Below, one piece after another: positions 9,335-19,080 of a DNA stretch of 25,286 nucleotides; positions within the stretch are counted from its first letter, which is position 1, and each line of letters starts with the position of its first letter. Below the pieces are notes generated by a model. That model did no database searches, was not told where the DNA came from, and saw nothing but the letters and a program-made list of their open reading frames with translations. Position numbers and translations under genes: made by a program. Source of the stretch: Ophiothrix spiculata (Eukaryota > Echinodermata > Ophiuroidea > Amphilepidida > Ophiotrichidae); the NCBI GenBank assembly GCA_000969725.1, contig JXSR01S029080.1, one strand, 5' to 3'.

Positions 9335-11360
9335 GTATGGACATTTTATGCTAAAAATGATAATAACCCATCATAACAATATATCAAAGATGGCAGACAA
9401 CAAAGTAGGATAAATTACAAAATTTGTAATAATTGGTAAGCCCAATACATAGAGCTCACAGAAAAGGAAAAACCCAGCAGTTATCAATAAATAAATGCAT
9501 TGCTGCATCTTATATCCATAGGCAAGTTTAAAGTTGATATGTTTCCATACGGAATATCTGTACATATTGGTCTACATACATGACATGGTCAAAAAATCTT
9601 CAATTTTGGTCTATTTTGAAATATAGCTTGAAATGAACCCAATATATCAACATTACTAGTATTCCCACTAGCTATAATAAGTAAAAGAAATTGTGGATTA
9701 CAGCATGGGCGTCATTTCATTTTGGAGCGTGGGGGGGGGTCCAGGAAATTTTTTGAGCAAAAATGGTCGGAGGAAAATTGTGATTTTTGATATAATGCGC
9801 GCGTAGCGCGCAAAACAAATCTGTCAAATCAGATAATTTAAGCTACAAATTGTTTTAAAAATCTTGAAATTTGCGAAAAATTGCAATTTTTTTACTGAAA
9901 TTTACATAATATCTGAAAATTCGCGCTGAGCGCGCAATTATTTTTGATTTCCTAAATCAAACATACATTCCCAACACACATTTTTGTAATAAATCGTTTG
10001 TATTAAGTTTGGTGGGGGTTAGGGAGCGAAGCCCCCTGAAGCCCTAGCTTTTTTTGCATTCTAAGGGTGTAACACATATTTTTGTATAAATTTTGAAATA
10101 AATCGTTTGTATTAAGTTTGGTGGGGGTCAGGGGGCGAAGTCCCCTGAAGCCCTATCGGTTTTTTTTGCATTCTAAGGGTGTTTCTAACACATATTTTTG
10201 TAGAAATTTGGAAATAAATCGTTTGTTTTAAGTTTGGTGTCTGAAGCCCTAGCATTTTTGCATTCTAAGGGTGTTCCTAACGCGTATTTTTTGGATAATG
10301 TGAAGAAATTTGCAAATAAATCGTCTGTATTAAGTATCGAGTTCAAAACCGTGGGGGACATTTGATATTGTGTCCCCCACCCTTCAAAACGTGGCCCCCG
10401 CCCCCCCCCCCCCTGAAATGACGCCCAGTATGTATAACATGTTGCCTTTTCCTTGTCTTCGTTTTAGTGGGCACATCCTGAAGATGTTTTACACCTGTAC
10501 TACAACAATCGCATCAAGTTCGCTGGTCCACAAGTGTACGAACTCTTACGCCTGGCTCGGTTTCCGTTGATCAATGATTTGCACGGATTTATCCAACGGC
10601 GAGCTTTCCTGGGATGCCAAAGAAACTGTCCGAGAATTTATATTTTGAAAGACGGAGTTATAGCTACATATGCAGGTTTGTCACTGAAACAAAATAGAAA
10701 ACATTTTAAAAACTCATTATTAAATTCTTTAATTGCTACTACTTTTATTTAATGATTCTTCTCTATTATTTTCTAAACGTATACATTACATCGTGTATTT
10801 CTACAGCGTGGACCAATAAAAGCGTTATTGAACTTCAAGGTCGTGTAACTCAAAATTGGGAAATAATCTGAAGATAATTTTCAAATACTCATAATTTGCA
10901 ATAGCTTGCTCGTATATGGTACAATTTCATTTCAAACAAAGGTTGCATTCTCCATCCAATTATTGTAATTTTCATAAAAAGGCGAAAACCCAGTTTTTCC
11001 AAAGGCTTATCTAAAGCATTCATCATGTATACCATGAATGGTAGTTATTTTTTCTATTAAATGAATTTATATCAGTTTGTCTTGTACCTGATATCGTAAC
11101 ATTTATTTTATTTCAATTTTACAGGAGATGATTTATACCCCGCGGGTTCTCAAGAATCAATTGATGGTAGTTTGAATAAAGTAGATAAACTGGCACAGAC
11201 GATTGAAGAATCAAGAGCAACATGTCGCAATCTACATCGAATGGAGATAGGCAAAAGCAGATCGGAAAAGGATTATCATTGCAATGTAGAGATGCCGTGT
11301 GGACACATTACGCCAAGACCACTTGAGGACTTCCAGTCGCAGGACTCACCCAAATTGTAG
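8621..11360 (+). CDS. NUDT19: NUDT19-like acyl-CoA/CoA diphosphatase, copy 1 (three exons, complete)
   Basis: Exons 8621-9334, 10468-10675 and 11125-11360 join to 385 codons plus stop, close to mammalian NUDT19 length. The family hydrolyses CoA and acyl-CoA to 3',5'-ADP and (acyl-)phosphopantetheine in peroxisomes. Visible signatures are RVLLLTRNRGGSFAGAHVFPGG-type sequence at residues 41-62 and then a split Nudix box: the glycines at 61-62 are separated by a roughly 45-residue insertion from RETFEESG at 120-127. Metal-binding glutamates are E121, E124 and E125. This insertion inside the Nudix box is a known NUDT19 trait. The C-terminus ends PKL, a plausible PTS1. Both introns obey GT-AG (CAG/GTATGG and CAG/GTTTGT donors; TTTTAG and TTACAG acceptors). 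Start chosen at MGSSGK because the longer upstream frame is not preserved in copy 2. By hand count it differs from copy 2 at about 22 of 307 comparable residues. Confidence 0.93.
9335..10467 (+). other. Intron 1 of NUDT19 copy 1
   Basis: Intron of 1133 bp with GT donor and TTTTAG acceptor. The partner intron in copy 2 is only 356 bp, and most of the difference is a roughly 720-bp insert at 9704-10427. The remaining sequence matches copy 2 well. Confidence 0.88.
9704..10427. mobile_element. Intronic TIR element carrying an internal minisatellite
   Basis: The insert is bounded by TGGGCGTCATTTCA on the left and TGAAATGACGCCCA on the right, a 14-bp terminal inverted repeat. Copy 2 has an uninterrupted ACAGTATGTATTAC site at about 24709. 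The flanking duplication is short and uncertain (possibly CAG). Inside are about four tandem units of 103-115 bp, with landmarks AATAAATCGTTTG at 9988, 10097, 10212 and a variant at 10315. Units also share GGGGGCGAAG and TTTTTGCATTCTAAGGGTGT motifs. GCGCGC clusters lie near 9798 and 9925. No transposase is present. Confidence 0.7.
10468..10675 (+). CDS. NUDT19: NUDT19 copy 1, exon 2
   Basis: Sixty-nine codons plus one base: WAHPEDVLHLYYNN to KDGVIATYAG. The exon begins with TGG right after TTTTAG and ends before GTTTGT, leaving one base of the split glycine codon 308. It is the C-terminal helical part of the NUDT19 fold. The equivalent exon of copy 2 has the same length and phase. Confidence 0.93.
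10676..11124 (+). other. Intron 2 of NUDT19 copy 1, with an old element arm
   Basis: GT-AG intron of 449 bp with a T-rich tract before ACAG. About 10808-11005 matches the arms of the long-TIR element at 11376-12457. Copy 2 carries the same arm at about 25063-25220, so this insertion predates the gene duplication. Confidence 0.85.
10808..11005. mobile_element. Solo arm of the GTGGACCAATA family, intron 2
   Basis: It begins GTGGACCAATAAAAGCGTTA and continues with sequence alignable to the left arm at 11376-11570: TTCAA-GTC-GTAA, then CATTTCAAACAAA, then TTGCATT. Only one arm is present. It may be a remnant of a longer element or one half of a rearranged one. Confidence 0.6.
11125..11360 (+). 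CDS. NUDT19: NUDT19 copy 1, exon 3 (C-terminus)
   Basis: This exon completes glycine 308 and reads GDDLYPAGSQESIDG and onward to the end at residue 385, ...QDSPKL. The terminal PKL fits the loose PTS1 pattern (S/A/P/C)(K/R/H)(L/M), matching the peroxisomal location of mammalian NUDT19. The stop is TAG at 11358-11360, only 15 bases before a transposable element begins. Confidence 0.88.
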
Positions 11361-11375
11361 CAATGTTATTACAGG

Positions 11376-12457
11376 GTGGACCAATACAAGCGTTATTGAG
11401 GTTCAATGTCACGTAATTTGAAATTGGAAAATAGTTCGAAAATATTTTTATATATTCAAAAACTAAGGTATCTTGTCCTTGTATGGTGAAAATTTCATGT
11501 CAAACAAAGCTTGCATTGCGAAGTTATTGCCATTTGCGCAAAAAGAGTCAAAATCAGGTTTGTCCACGGGGCAAGTTTACATGGGTGCACACAATGAGCG
11601 TTGGTTATAATATCTGTCTTAATTAGCTGCTTGGTTTTGCGTTACTGATTATATTAAAGAATGTGATGAAGGAACTTGCGTCGAGAACTCATCTTAGGAT
11701 GAGTTCTGCATTTACAGCAGCAATGTTTGCTGCAAAAATGATCTCACTGTTCAAGATCCCGCTATTTTCTTTATCCCTTTCTAAAACAGTACCAAAGGGA
11801 TGAAACTTTGTTTTATGTCTGTAAATAGTCTTTGTAGATACGTGCATTAGGAAAGTCATTCCTAATGCACGTGTAACATCAACACAGACTATTTTAGAGT
11901 TAACTTAGCCAGCCGCTTAGCTACCAGTTCTAAAAAAATGTTCAGCAATAAATGTTCTCTCGCGACTTGTGAATTTCCTCCTCTTATCGCCTTACAAGCT
12001 ACAAACCAACGTTATAAATGAAAACGACCAAATACATGCACTGCCTTGGCCGATTTGAACTTCGCGCCCCAAAATTTCTTTAAATTAGTATGGAAGTACA
12101 CAATACTTATGTTGTTGTGATGCATGCATGTACTCTCAGTCAATGATATGCACCTTGAATACGACGATGATAAGCATTGATCGTTGATCAACGTCATAAA
12201 GAAATAAAAACCATGCTGATTGTAGACCTAATTATGATTCTAGTGAACATTAAAGTATTCCCGGCCGTGGACAAAGTGGAATTCGGCGTTTCTTGCGCAA
12301 ATGTCAATAACTTTGCAATGCAAACTTTGTTTGACATGAAATTTTCACCATACACGGACAAGATACCATAGTTTATGAATATATAAACATTATATTCGAA
12401 TTATTTTTCGATTTCAAGTTACGTAACATTGAACTTCAATAACGCTTCTGATTCCAC
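11376..12457. mobile_element. Long-TIR DNA element directly downstream of NUDT19 copy 1
   Basis: The left arm from GTGGACCAATACAAGCG at 11376 to about 11570 is matched in inverted orientation by about 12260-12457, with long identical stretches (for example ATGGTGAAAATTTCATGTCA). The outer bases are more diverged than the interior. The central 690 bp hold several short hairpins: GAACTCAT/ATGAGTTC near 11678, GCAGCAA/TTGCTGC near 11716, and a larger one at 11822-11896. No transposase is encoded. The gene's 3' UTR must run into this element unless it ends within 15 bases; an AATAAA lies at 11947. Confidence 0.75.
11822..11896. other. pre-miRNA-like hairpin inside the long-TIR element
   Basis: A perfect 14-bp stem (ACGTGCATTAGGAA with its complement) surrounds a 5-nt loop AGTCA. 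After an asymmetric internal loop, a further 9-bp stem pairs AAATAGTCT with AGACTATTT. The total is about 75 nt. This is the size of a pre-miRNA, but the loop is small and the internal loop large. A nested mini foldback element is equally possible. Confidence 0.4.
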
Positions 12458-12639
12458 TTAATAGCTGGGTCTATATTGATGACCTGAAACAAAATGAAGA
12501 GGTATTCCTCAGACAATTTGCAGTTATGTGTGTTGTGCTATTTGAAACCCTCAGCTCACTACTGAGATAAAAATCCGAAGACAAAACTTTTAAACTATTA
12601 TCAGTTTGTGATATATATCTTTATCTTATTCTTAGCCTA

Positions 12640-13257
12640 GCCTCAGTTTGAGGCCCATGGCAAGCTTTTGATGCTAAAAGCATAGGCCTAATGTTTACCA
12701 CGTTTTTCTTCCTCTCCCCTTGTACATGTTATATTCCATGAAAAAGTTTCTTCCCCCCTTGTATTAATATTCCATGAAAGTGTAAATCTACTAGCTGGCT
12801 TCTGGGTGGATATATAGATCTCTGTACATACAGGGAAGCAGAACTAGGGGATAAGTATTGAACTGTGTAGTTGGACTTGGAATGACTTTGACCCAGGAAA
12901 TGGGTAAACTTGACAAGCCTTGATGCATGTATAAGAACATATTACATAATGCTGTTATCTTAAGGGCAATATGTTTTATTTTGGGAATCTTTGTGGTGTT
13001 GATGAAAATGGAAAAAGAAGTATAAAAATAAAACATGGAAAATGGAATCTAACCTTCGATGTAAAAAACTATACAAACTGAGATTAAAAAAGAAATAAAA
13101 TGAGAATTTAAATTTAAATCTAAAAGAAAAAAGAAAATAATTTTAAAATTTAAAACAAACATGAAAACAAGGGGAAAACTTAAGGAATAAGATAAGCATC
13201 CCAAGCCAAAGATATAGGCCTAAAGATAAAGGGACACCAGAAGGACTTGACCAAGTC
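12640..13257. mobile_element. Retroposon-like insert with 13-bp target duplication
   Basis: The insert interrupts the first array unit between TTCTTAGCC and TTTCTTCAATAA. The 13-mer TATTCTTAGCCTA stands at 12627-12639 and again at 13258-13270. A duplication of this length suits target-primed insertion by a LINE or SINE rather than most cut-and-paste elements. The insert has an A-rich stretch at about 13025-13165 and no terminal inverted repeats. No reverse transcriptase frame is visible, and the family is not recognised. Confidence 0.6.
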
Positions 13258-13491
13258 TATTCTTAGCCTATTTCTTCAATAATTTATGCAGAATTGATTA
13301 GCAATGAATGACACGGCCCAAAAAATAGCATTTATACCTCTGCTGAACATGCAATCATAAACCCCGATGTGAGTGGTAAAACAGATTAAAAACACAATCG
13401 TTTTGTTTAGTCAAAACTGCTTACAAATACATAAAACAGGAAGCATCAGTTTTGATGACCTCAAACACACAAGTATTCGAATGAAGATGTA

Positions 13492-14369
13492 CACTGAAAA
13501 CCTAAACTGGTCAGTGTGACTAACTTAAAGCTAGTCCAGATGGTACCCATCTAGACTAGCTTTAAGTTAATCAGTATTGCTGGACTAACAAGGATGACTA
13601 ACTTAGCCTAGTCCGGCATGCTGGACTAGTCTCATTTTAGTTGTTTTACTAGTTTTAAGTTAGTCTGTTGACCAGCTTGACGTTAGTTCAGCAAGCTGGA
13701 CTAGTTTAGGCTAATCGCTTGACTAGTTATTGACTAGTTTTACGTTAGTCCAGATTGTACCCATTTTGACTAACTTAAAGTTAGTCAAGCAGACTTGACT
13801 AACGATAAGTTAGTCAAGCGGGACTAGGCAACGTTAGTCAGGCAAGCTAGTCGAGCACGCCAGTGCTCATGTACGATAACAAGCTTTTAAGCTTAATCCA
13901 CGATGTATAGCTAATCCGTCAATAATGTTGAGAGAGGTTTAAGAGTGACATATGAGTACCACCAAAATAGTCCGTGAGCTGCATATAATCAAATGTTATA
14001 ATTCACGATACATCAGTACATAATGGTGATATGTATGAGGTCAAACGACGGCACGATGTTTTACATGTCTGTGCTGTCCACCATGTTGCCATCAATGACT
14101 TCACCTGACCGTGCTCAGCCTGACTAACTTAAGCTAGTCAAGCCAGCTTGACCAACTTGAAGTTGGTCAAGCTCTTTTGTACTGTCAAGCTCTCAGTCTA
14201 GCAAACTCGTCAAGCAAGGTTTTGCACGTTAGTCAAGTGGGCTTGACTAGTTTACAAGCTAGTCAAACCTGGCTTGACCAACGTCAAACTAGTCAGGCAA
14301 GCTGGACTAACCTGCCTGACTAGTTTAAAGTTAGTCAAGCAGCTGCTTGACTAGTTAAAGTTTTCAGTG
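13492..14369. mobile_element. TA-flanked element built from palindromic ACTAGT/AGTCAAGC repeats
   Basis: The termini CACTGAAAAC and GTTTTCAGTG are inverted (19 of 22 bases match including the next positions). The element sits between TA dinucleotides in an array unit. The two flanks (13500-13860 and 14110-14360) consist of many variants of GACTAACTTAAAGTTAGTC and AAGCTTGACTAG-like words, mostly self-complementary. One clear hairpin pairs 13518-13536 with 13554-13572, with a loop that is itself palindromic (GATGGTACCCATC). A unique core of about 245 bp (13865-14109) separates the flanks. No open frame of note is present. Confidence 0.75.
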
Positions 14370-15064
14370 TATTCCTCAGACAATTTTCAGTTACATGCGT
14401 GTGTTGTGCTACTTAAAACCTTCAGCTCACTAATGATAAAACAAATCTGAAGACAACAACTTTTAAACTATACTATTATTATTTCGTAATACCTATACGG
14501 TATATCTGTATCTTTTTCTTAACCCATTTCTTCAATAATTGCATTAATATTCATGAGTGCATGCAATGGAGACTTGATTAGCAGTGAATGACACTAGGCC
14601 CAACTGAAGCATCTAGTTTAGAATTAATAAACCTGCTGAAAATGCAATCATAAACCCCAATGTGAGTACTAAAACAGATTAAAAACACAAATGTTTTGTT
14701 TAGTCAAAACTCCTAACAATTACATAAAGGCGGAAACATCAGTTGTGATGACCTCTTAAGAAAGTGTTTGAATAAGGAGGTATTCCTCAGACAATTTGCA
14801 GTTGATAACTTATGGTGTGCTACAATCGTAATACAACTATAATGCTCGATGTCTTCAGCTTACTATTGAGAAACTCTGAGACAAAGATACGGATACAAAA
14901 AAGTCAAATACATAAAACAGTAAGCATCAGTTTTGATGACCTCAAACAAAAGTATTCGAATGAAGAGGAATTCCTCAGACAATTTGCAGTTATGTGTGCT
15001 GTGCTACTTGAAACCCTCAGCTCACTACTGAGATAAAAATCTGAAGACAACAACTTTTAAACTA

Positions 15065-15283
15065 CCGTATCCACTCGTCCAATTCAACTATTTTCCGACT
15101 GACAAACCTTTAACTTTTTAAATACTCCAACTTTCAATAATTTGACAAATTAATCTACTCGACTATGATGAAGCATTACAAAAGTATTTTGACATCATTT
15201 TTGGCACACTGGTATGAAATAACCCAGTGCTACAGTGATATACATTTAGAAAATACATAGTTGAATTGGACGAGTGAATAGGG
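15065..15283. mobile_element. 219-bp TA-flanked MITE
   Basis: Terminal inverted repeats of 27 bp (CACTCGTCCAATTCAACTAT core, 25 of 27 bases matching) lie between TA at 15063-15064 and TA at 15284-15285. Neighbouring array units show the uninterrupted site (TTAAACTATTATTAGTTCG). TA targets are typical of Tc1/mariner-type elements. There is no coding capacity. Confidence 0.85.
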
Positions 15284-16733
15284 TATTTTTAGTTCATAAT
15301 ACACGGTGTATCTTTAACTTTTTCTTATCCCATTTCTTCAATAATTAATATTCATGAATGCATGCAATACAGAAATGATGAGCAATGAATGACACTAGGC
15401 TCAACTTAAGCATCTTGTTTAGCATTTATACCTCTGCTAAACATACAAGCATAAACCCCAATGTGAGTGGTAAAACAGATTAAAAACACAATCGTTTTGT
15501 TGAGTCAAAACTGCTAACAAATACATAAAACAGGAAGCATCAGTTTTGATGACCTCAAACAAAAGTATTCGAATGAAGAGGTATTCCTCAGACAATTTGC
15601 AGTTAAATGTATTGTGCTACTTGAAACCTTCAGCTCACTACTGAGATAAAAATCTGAAGACAACAACTTTTAAACTATTATTAGTTCGTAATATACGGTA
15701 TATCTTTAACTTTTTCTTAACCAATTTCTTCAATAATTTATATTCATGAATGCATGCAATGCAGACTTGATTAGCAGTGAATGACACTCGGTCCAACTTA
15801 AGCATCTAGTTTAGCATTTATAACCCTGCTGAAAATGCAATCATACACCCCAATGTGAGTGGTAAAACAGATTAAAAACACAATCGTTCTGTTTAGTCAA
15901 AACCTAACAAATACATGAATAAGGAAGCATCAGTTTTGATGACCTCAAACGCAAGTATTTGAATAAAGAGAAACTTAAAACCTGCAGCTCACTACTGGGA
16001 TAAAAACCTGAAATATCACTCTATGTCGCAGATCAAACTTCAATTCCAACTAATTAGTACGTCATGCATATTTAATATTTCTTAACCCATTCTTATTCAT
16101 GAATGCATGCAATGCAGACTTGATTAGCAGTAAATGACACTTGGCCCGACTTAAGCATTTAGCTAAGGATTTATAACTCTGCTGAAAATGCAATCACAAA
16201 CCCCAATGTGAGTGGTAAAACAGATTAAAAACACAAATGCTTTGTTTAGTCAAAACTGCTAACAAATACATAAAGGCGGAAACATCAGTTATGATGACCT
16301 CAAACGCAAGTTTTTGAATAAAGAGAAACTTAAAACCTGCAGCTCACTACTGGGATAAAAACCTGAAATATCACTCTATGTCGCAGATCGAACTTCAATT
16401 CTTACTAATTAGTTCGTCATACATATCTTTATCTTTAATATTTCTTAACCCATTCTTATTCATGAATGCATGCAATGCAGACTTGATTAGCAGTAAATGA
16501 CACTTGGCCCGACTTAGGCAGTTAGCTAAGGATTTATAACTCTGCTAAAAATGCAATCAGAAACCCCAATGTGAGTGGTAAAACAGATTAAAAACACAAA
16601 TGTTTTGTTTAGTCAAAACTGCTAACAAATACATAAAGGCGGAAACATCAGTTATGATGACCTCATAAGAAAGTGTTTGAATGAGGAGGTATTCCTCAGA
16701 CAATTTGCAAATTGATTACCTACCGAGTGCTAC

Positions 16734-16954
16734 AAAAGAAGACATCAGGAGCTTCCCATAATGCCTCGCTTCCAATGGGTTTTCAATGGATTTTTTGTAT
16801 GGGATATGATGAGAGGGCTCGGATGAAACATAGTTTAATTAGCAGACCTCGGCCTTAATTTGCATTTCCGATATGTTTCATCCCTAAACCCTCTCATGAC
16901 ATCGGACAATCATTGGAAGCGAGGCATTATGGGAAGGCCCTGATGTCTTCTTTT
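16734..16954. mobile_element. 221-bp hairpin MITE with 9-bp target duplication
   Basis: Inverted termini of about 43 bp start AAAAGAAGACATCAGG, with about two mismatches, and a second inner pair of inverted segments (GATGAGAGGG / CCCTCTCATG) makes nearly the whole element a hairpin. GAGTGCTAC flanks it at 16725-16733 and 16955-16963. The related unit near 14810 reads GGTGTGCTACAATCG without interruption, an empty-site counterpart. A 9-bp duplication fits Mutator-like elements; an 8-bp hAT reading is less likely. Confidence 0.85.
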
Positions 16955-17050
16955 GAGTGCTACTATTATAATACTACTATAATGCTTGAGGCCTTCAGCT
17001 TACTACTGAGACAAAAATACGGGGACAAAAAAATGTTAAGCTATCAAACG

Positions 17051-17325
17051 TTTCCGATTTAAGCCCCACTTTCATTGTAGATTAGTGCATAGGGTATATA
17101 ATTCGAGTCATACCAATTAAAAAAAAATACTTTACGATACGATTTGAGAATTTGATGGAGTAAAGTTGATAATGAATTACACTGAAGCTGAAAGTTATCA
17201 AATGTCATAACATTATGCATCTGCCACTTTAAAAACGACAAAATGGTCATTTTGAACACAATTTTTTAACCAGGCATTTTAGACTGAAAGTGTATCTTTT
17301 TTTTATCAAAGCACACGCGAGATTG
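17051..17325. other. Spacer between tandem array and block B; nothing recognised
   Basis: This is AT-rich sequence with no match to the array units or to the corresponding flank of block A. A 66-codon minus-strand open frame (17059-17259) has no recognisable features and is not called. Confidence 0.5.
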
Positions 17326-19080
17326 TTTGTAATTCAGACGTTCAATGTATATACAGTATGCATAATATTCAACACGTCTTGCTTTTAAAAAATAGTTCGA
17401 TTGGATATCATAACAACGTAACTAAGCTATAAACTATTGCACCAAATTTGACTTTTGTGATCTGGCATTTGTGAGACAGTAAAATAGACTCCCAAGATCT
17501 GTTAACACAAAATAGAGCAGAAAAACATGGCATTACGCTGGTAAAATTGAATTAGGGCATTTCGGTTGATAAAACGATAATCTTTGAACACACACTATTA
17601 CTTACGGAATGGTACTTTTAAAGAGTGAAACAGGTCTGAACGCTTTAGAGAAGAATAAGTATAGAATTAAAATAACAACAGCCGGGCATTAAACCGTTTT
17701 TATTTCCAAATACAATCGATGTTAGAACTACCCTATAATGTGTCTGTGCTAGCCGCAAGGTTACATCTTGTGCTAATGGACTATGATGCTATTTTCATTT
17801 CAGCTCAATCAGAAACACTCTTCCGTAAAGAAAACTAAAATCGGATCTTGCCCCTTTGATTAAAATGCTGCATAAAACATTAAAACCGACGTCATTACAT
17901 GTGTACATGATAAGTTTATCATCCCTAACATTCATGTAACATGATTGTAAAAAGCGAGAGAAAAATAAATTTAAGGGGACGGAATTGGCTGGAATAATCT
18001 GTACTACCATAAGACTACCATAACTACCCCGTGCTCAAAATTAACTGCCGCCTCAGATTCATCCTTTACGTTCTAATATAGCTAATCTGAGTATTAATTT
18101 CTTGGTACTGCGTTTTTATTCATCATCACATATTCATAATATTCGGTACTGGTTCATTTACCAATTTCAAGAAATGATATTGGTACTAATAATCCTATGG
18201 CGGGGATATTATCACATCGTAGTATGAAAGTACGATCACCGGATACAGCTTTACCATGTTATACTCTGTCTTTGTTTAAAGTACTTTATGAGGAGATAAC
18301 ACTCTAGAATATGCTTATTAGATTTTTGTACACCAAGCTCAATAAGGATTATTAACACGTTCACATGATAACAAATCCCATATCAAAACATATGCGTTTA
18401 CATATATGACCGCTAAATACGAAAATATTTCAAAGTCGGTACAACGAGATTTACTATAATTTGTAACATTGAGCAAGTATTGACTTGGTTGCGGATACTT
18501 GTATTATAGACATATTGTACAATTTTTCCAGGGAAAATTTAGAACAACGACCATATACATATGAAAACCTGGGGGCAGTCAAATATGAAATGGGTGCGAG
18601 CTTGATTTTTGGCATTCAGTGAGAGAAAAATACAAAAATATGAGGGCTTATTGGTCAAAAAATGAGGGGTGATTAGGTGAGAGCCTGTTGTTTGTTTTTT
18701 TTTGCATTCGGTGAGCGAAAATTGGCATTCGATGAGAGAAAAATAAAAAAAAAAATTATGGGATCTTTGGGTGAGAGCACATGCAATTGTAAAAAATTAG
18801 GGGTCTTTGGGTGACAGCGACGCTGAAAAGGAGGTCTTTTGACACTTACATACGCGTCGCCTCCAGAATGGAACTGCTCCTAGGTTATGAAAATCGGTGG
18901 AGCTAGTATACTAGCTAAAATAATCAGATTTATAAAATCCAAATAGGTTTTATACTTTTATGATGTGTTGGTTCCAGTTTCCTTATTTTTCTTAGAACAA
19001 CATTTTATAGTTCAATAACCTTTTCGGTGTGTGATGAACCATTGAACTACAAATTGAAGAATGATTTTTTATAAGAAAGG
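17326..19080. repeat. Segmental duplication block B, left part (paralogous to 2821-4998)
   Basis: This is collinear with block A, including the GTGAGAG-type degenerate repeats at 18595-18850 and the terminal TTTTTTATAAGAAAGG. It lacks the CpG-rich insert of block A. After 19080 it diverges abruptly: block A continues into the palindromic element, block B into a different 1.1-kb sequence. No gene recognised. Confidence 0.85.
18595..18850. repeat. Degenerate GTGAGAG/AAAAATGAGGGG repeats, block B copy
   Basis: This is the partner of 4480-4780, slightly shorter because the first motif copy is missing. The motif order and the terminal GACACTTACATACGCGTCGC are kept. Confidence 0.6.

Larger units (their letters stand above)
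12478..17050. repeat. Tandem array of about eight 345-413-bp units between the gene copies
   Basis: The landmark GATGACCTC (last base variable) occurs at 12478, 13454, 14747, 14935, 15548, 15938, 16293 and 16656. After subtracting the four inserted elements, the spacings are about 345, 413, 188 (a truncated unit), 392, 390, 355 and 363. Each unit contains CAGACAATTTGCAGTT, CAGCTCACTACTGAGATAAA, a CTTAACCCATTTCTTCAATAA stretch, TTCATGAATGCATGCAATG, GGTAAAACAGATTAAAAACA and a GGAAGCATCAGTTTTGATG stretch, in that order. Units 5-7 from the left share private variants, which suggests recent local amplification. No coding frame runs through the units. Confidence 0.88.

Noticed and set aside
9335-9376. 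Read-through of exon 1 to the stop at 9376 as an alternative C-terminus
   Set aside because: A clean GT donor and an in-phase exon 2 with family-typical sequence follow; copy 2's read-through ends differently.
10370-10570. Two plus-strand open frames overlapping exon 2 (10370-10570 and 10534-10752)
   Set aside because: They are other-frame or read-through shadows of NUDT19 exon 2 and the intronic element.
12791-13036. Minus-strand 81-codon frame in the retroposon-like insert
   Set aside because: AT-rich composition and no reverse transcriptase, endonuclease or other motif could be seen.
12478-17050. CRISPR array
   Set aside because: The repeats are whole 345-413-bp tandem units with no short direct repeat and unique spacer pattern, in a eukaryotic setting.
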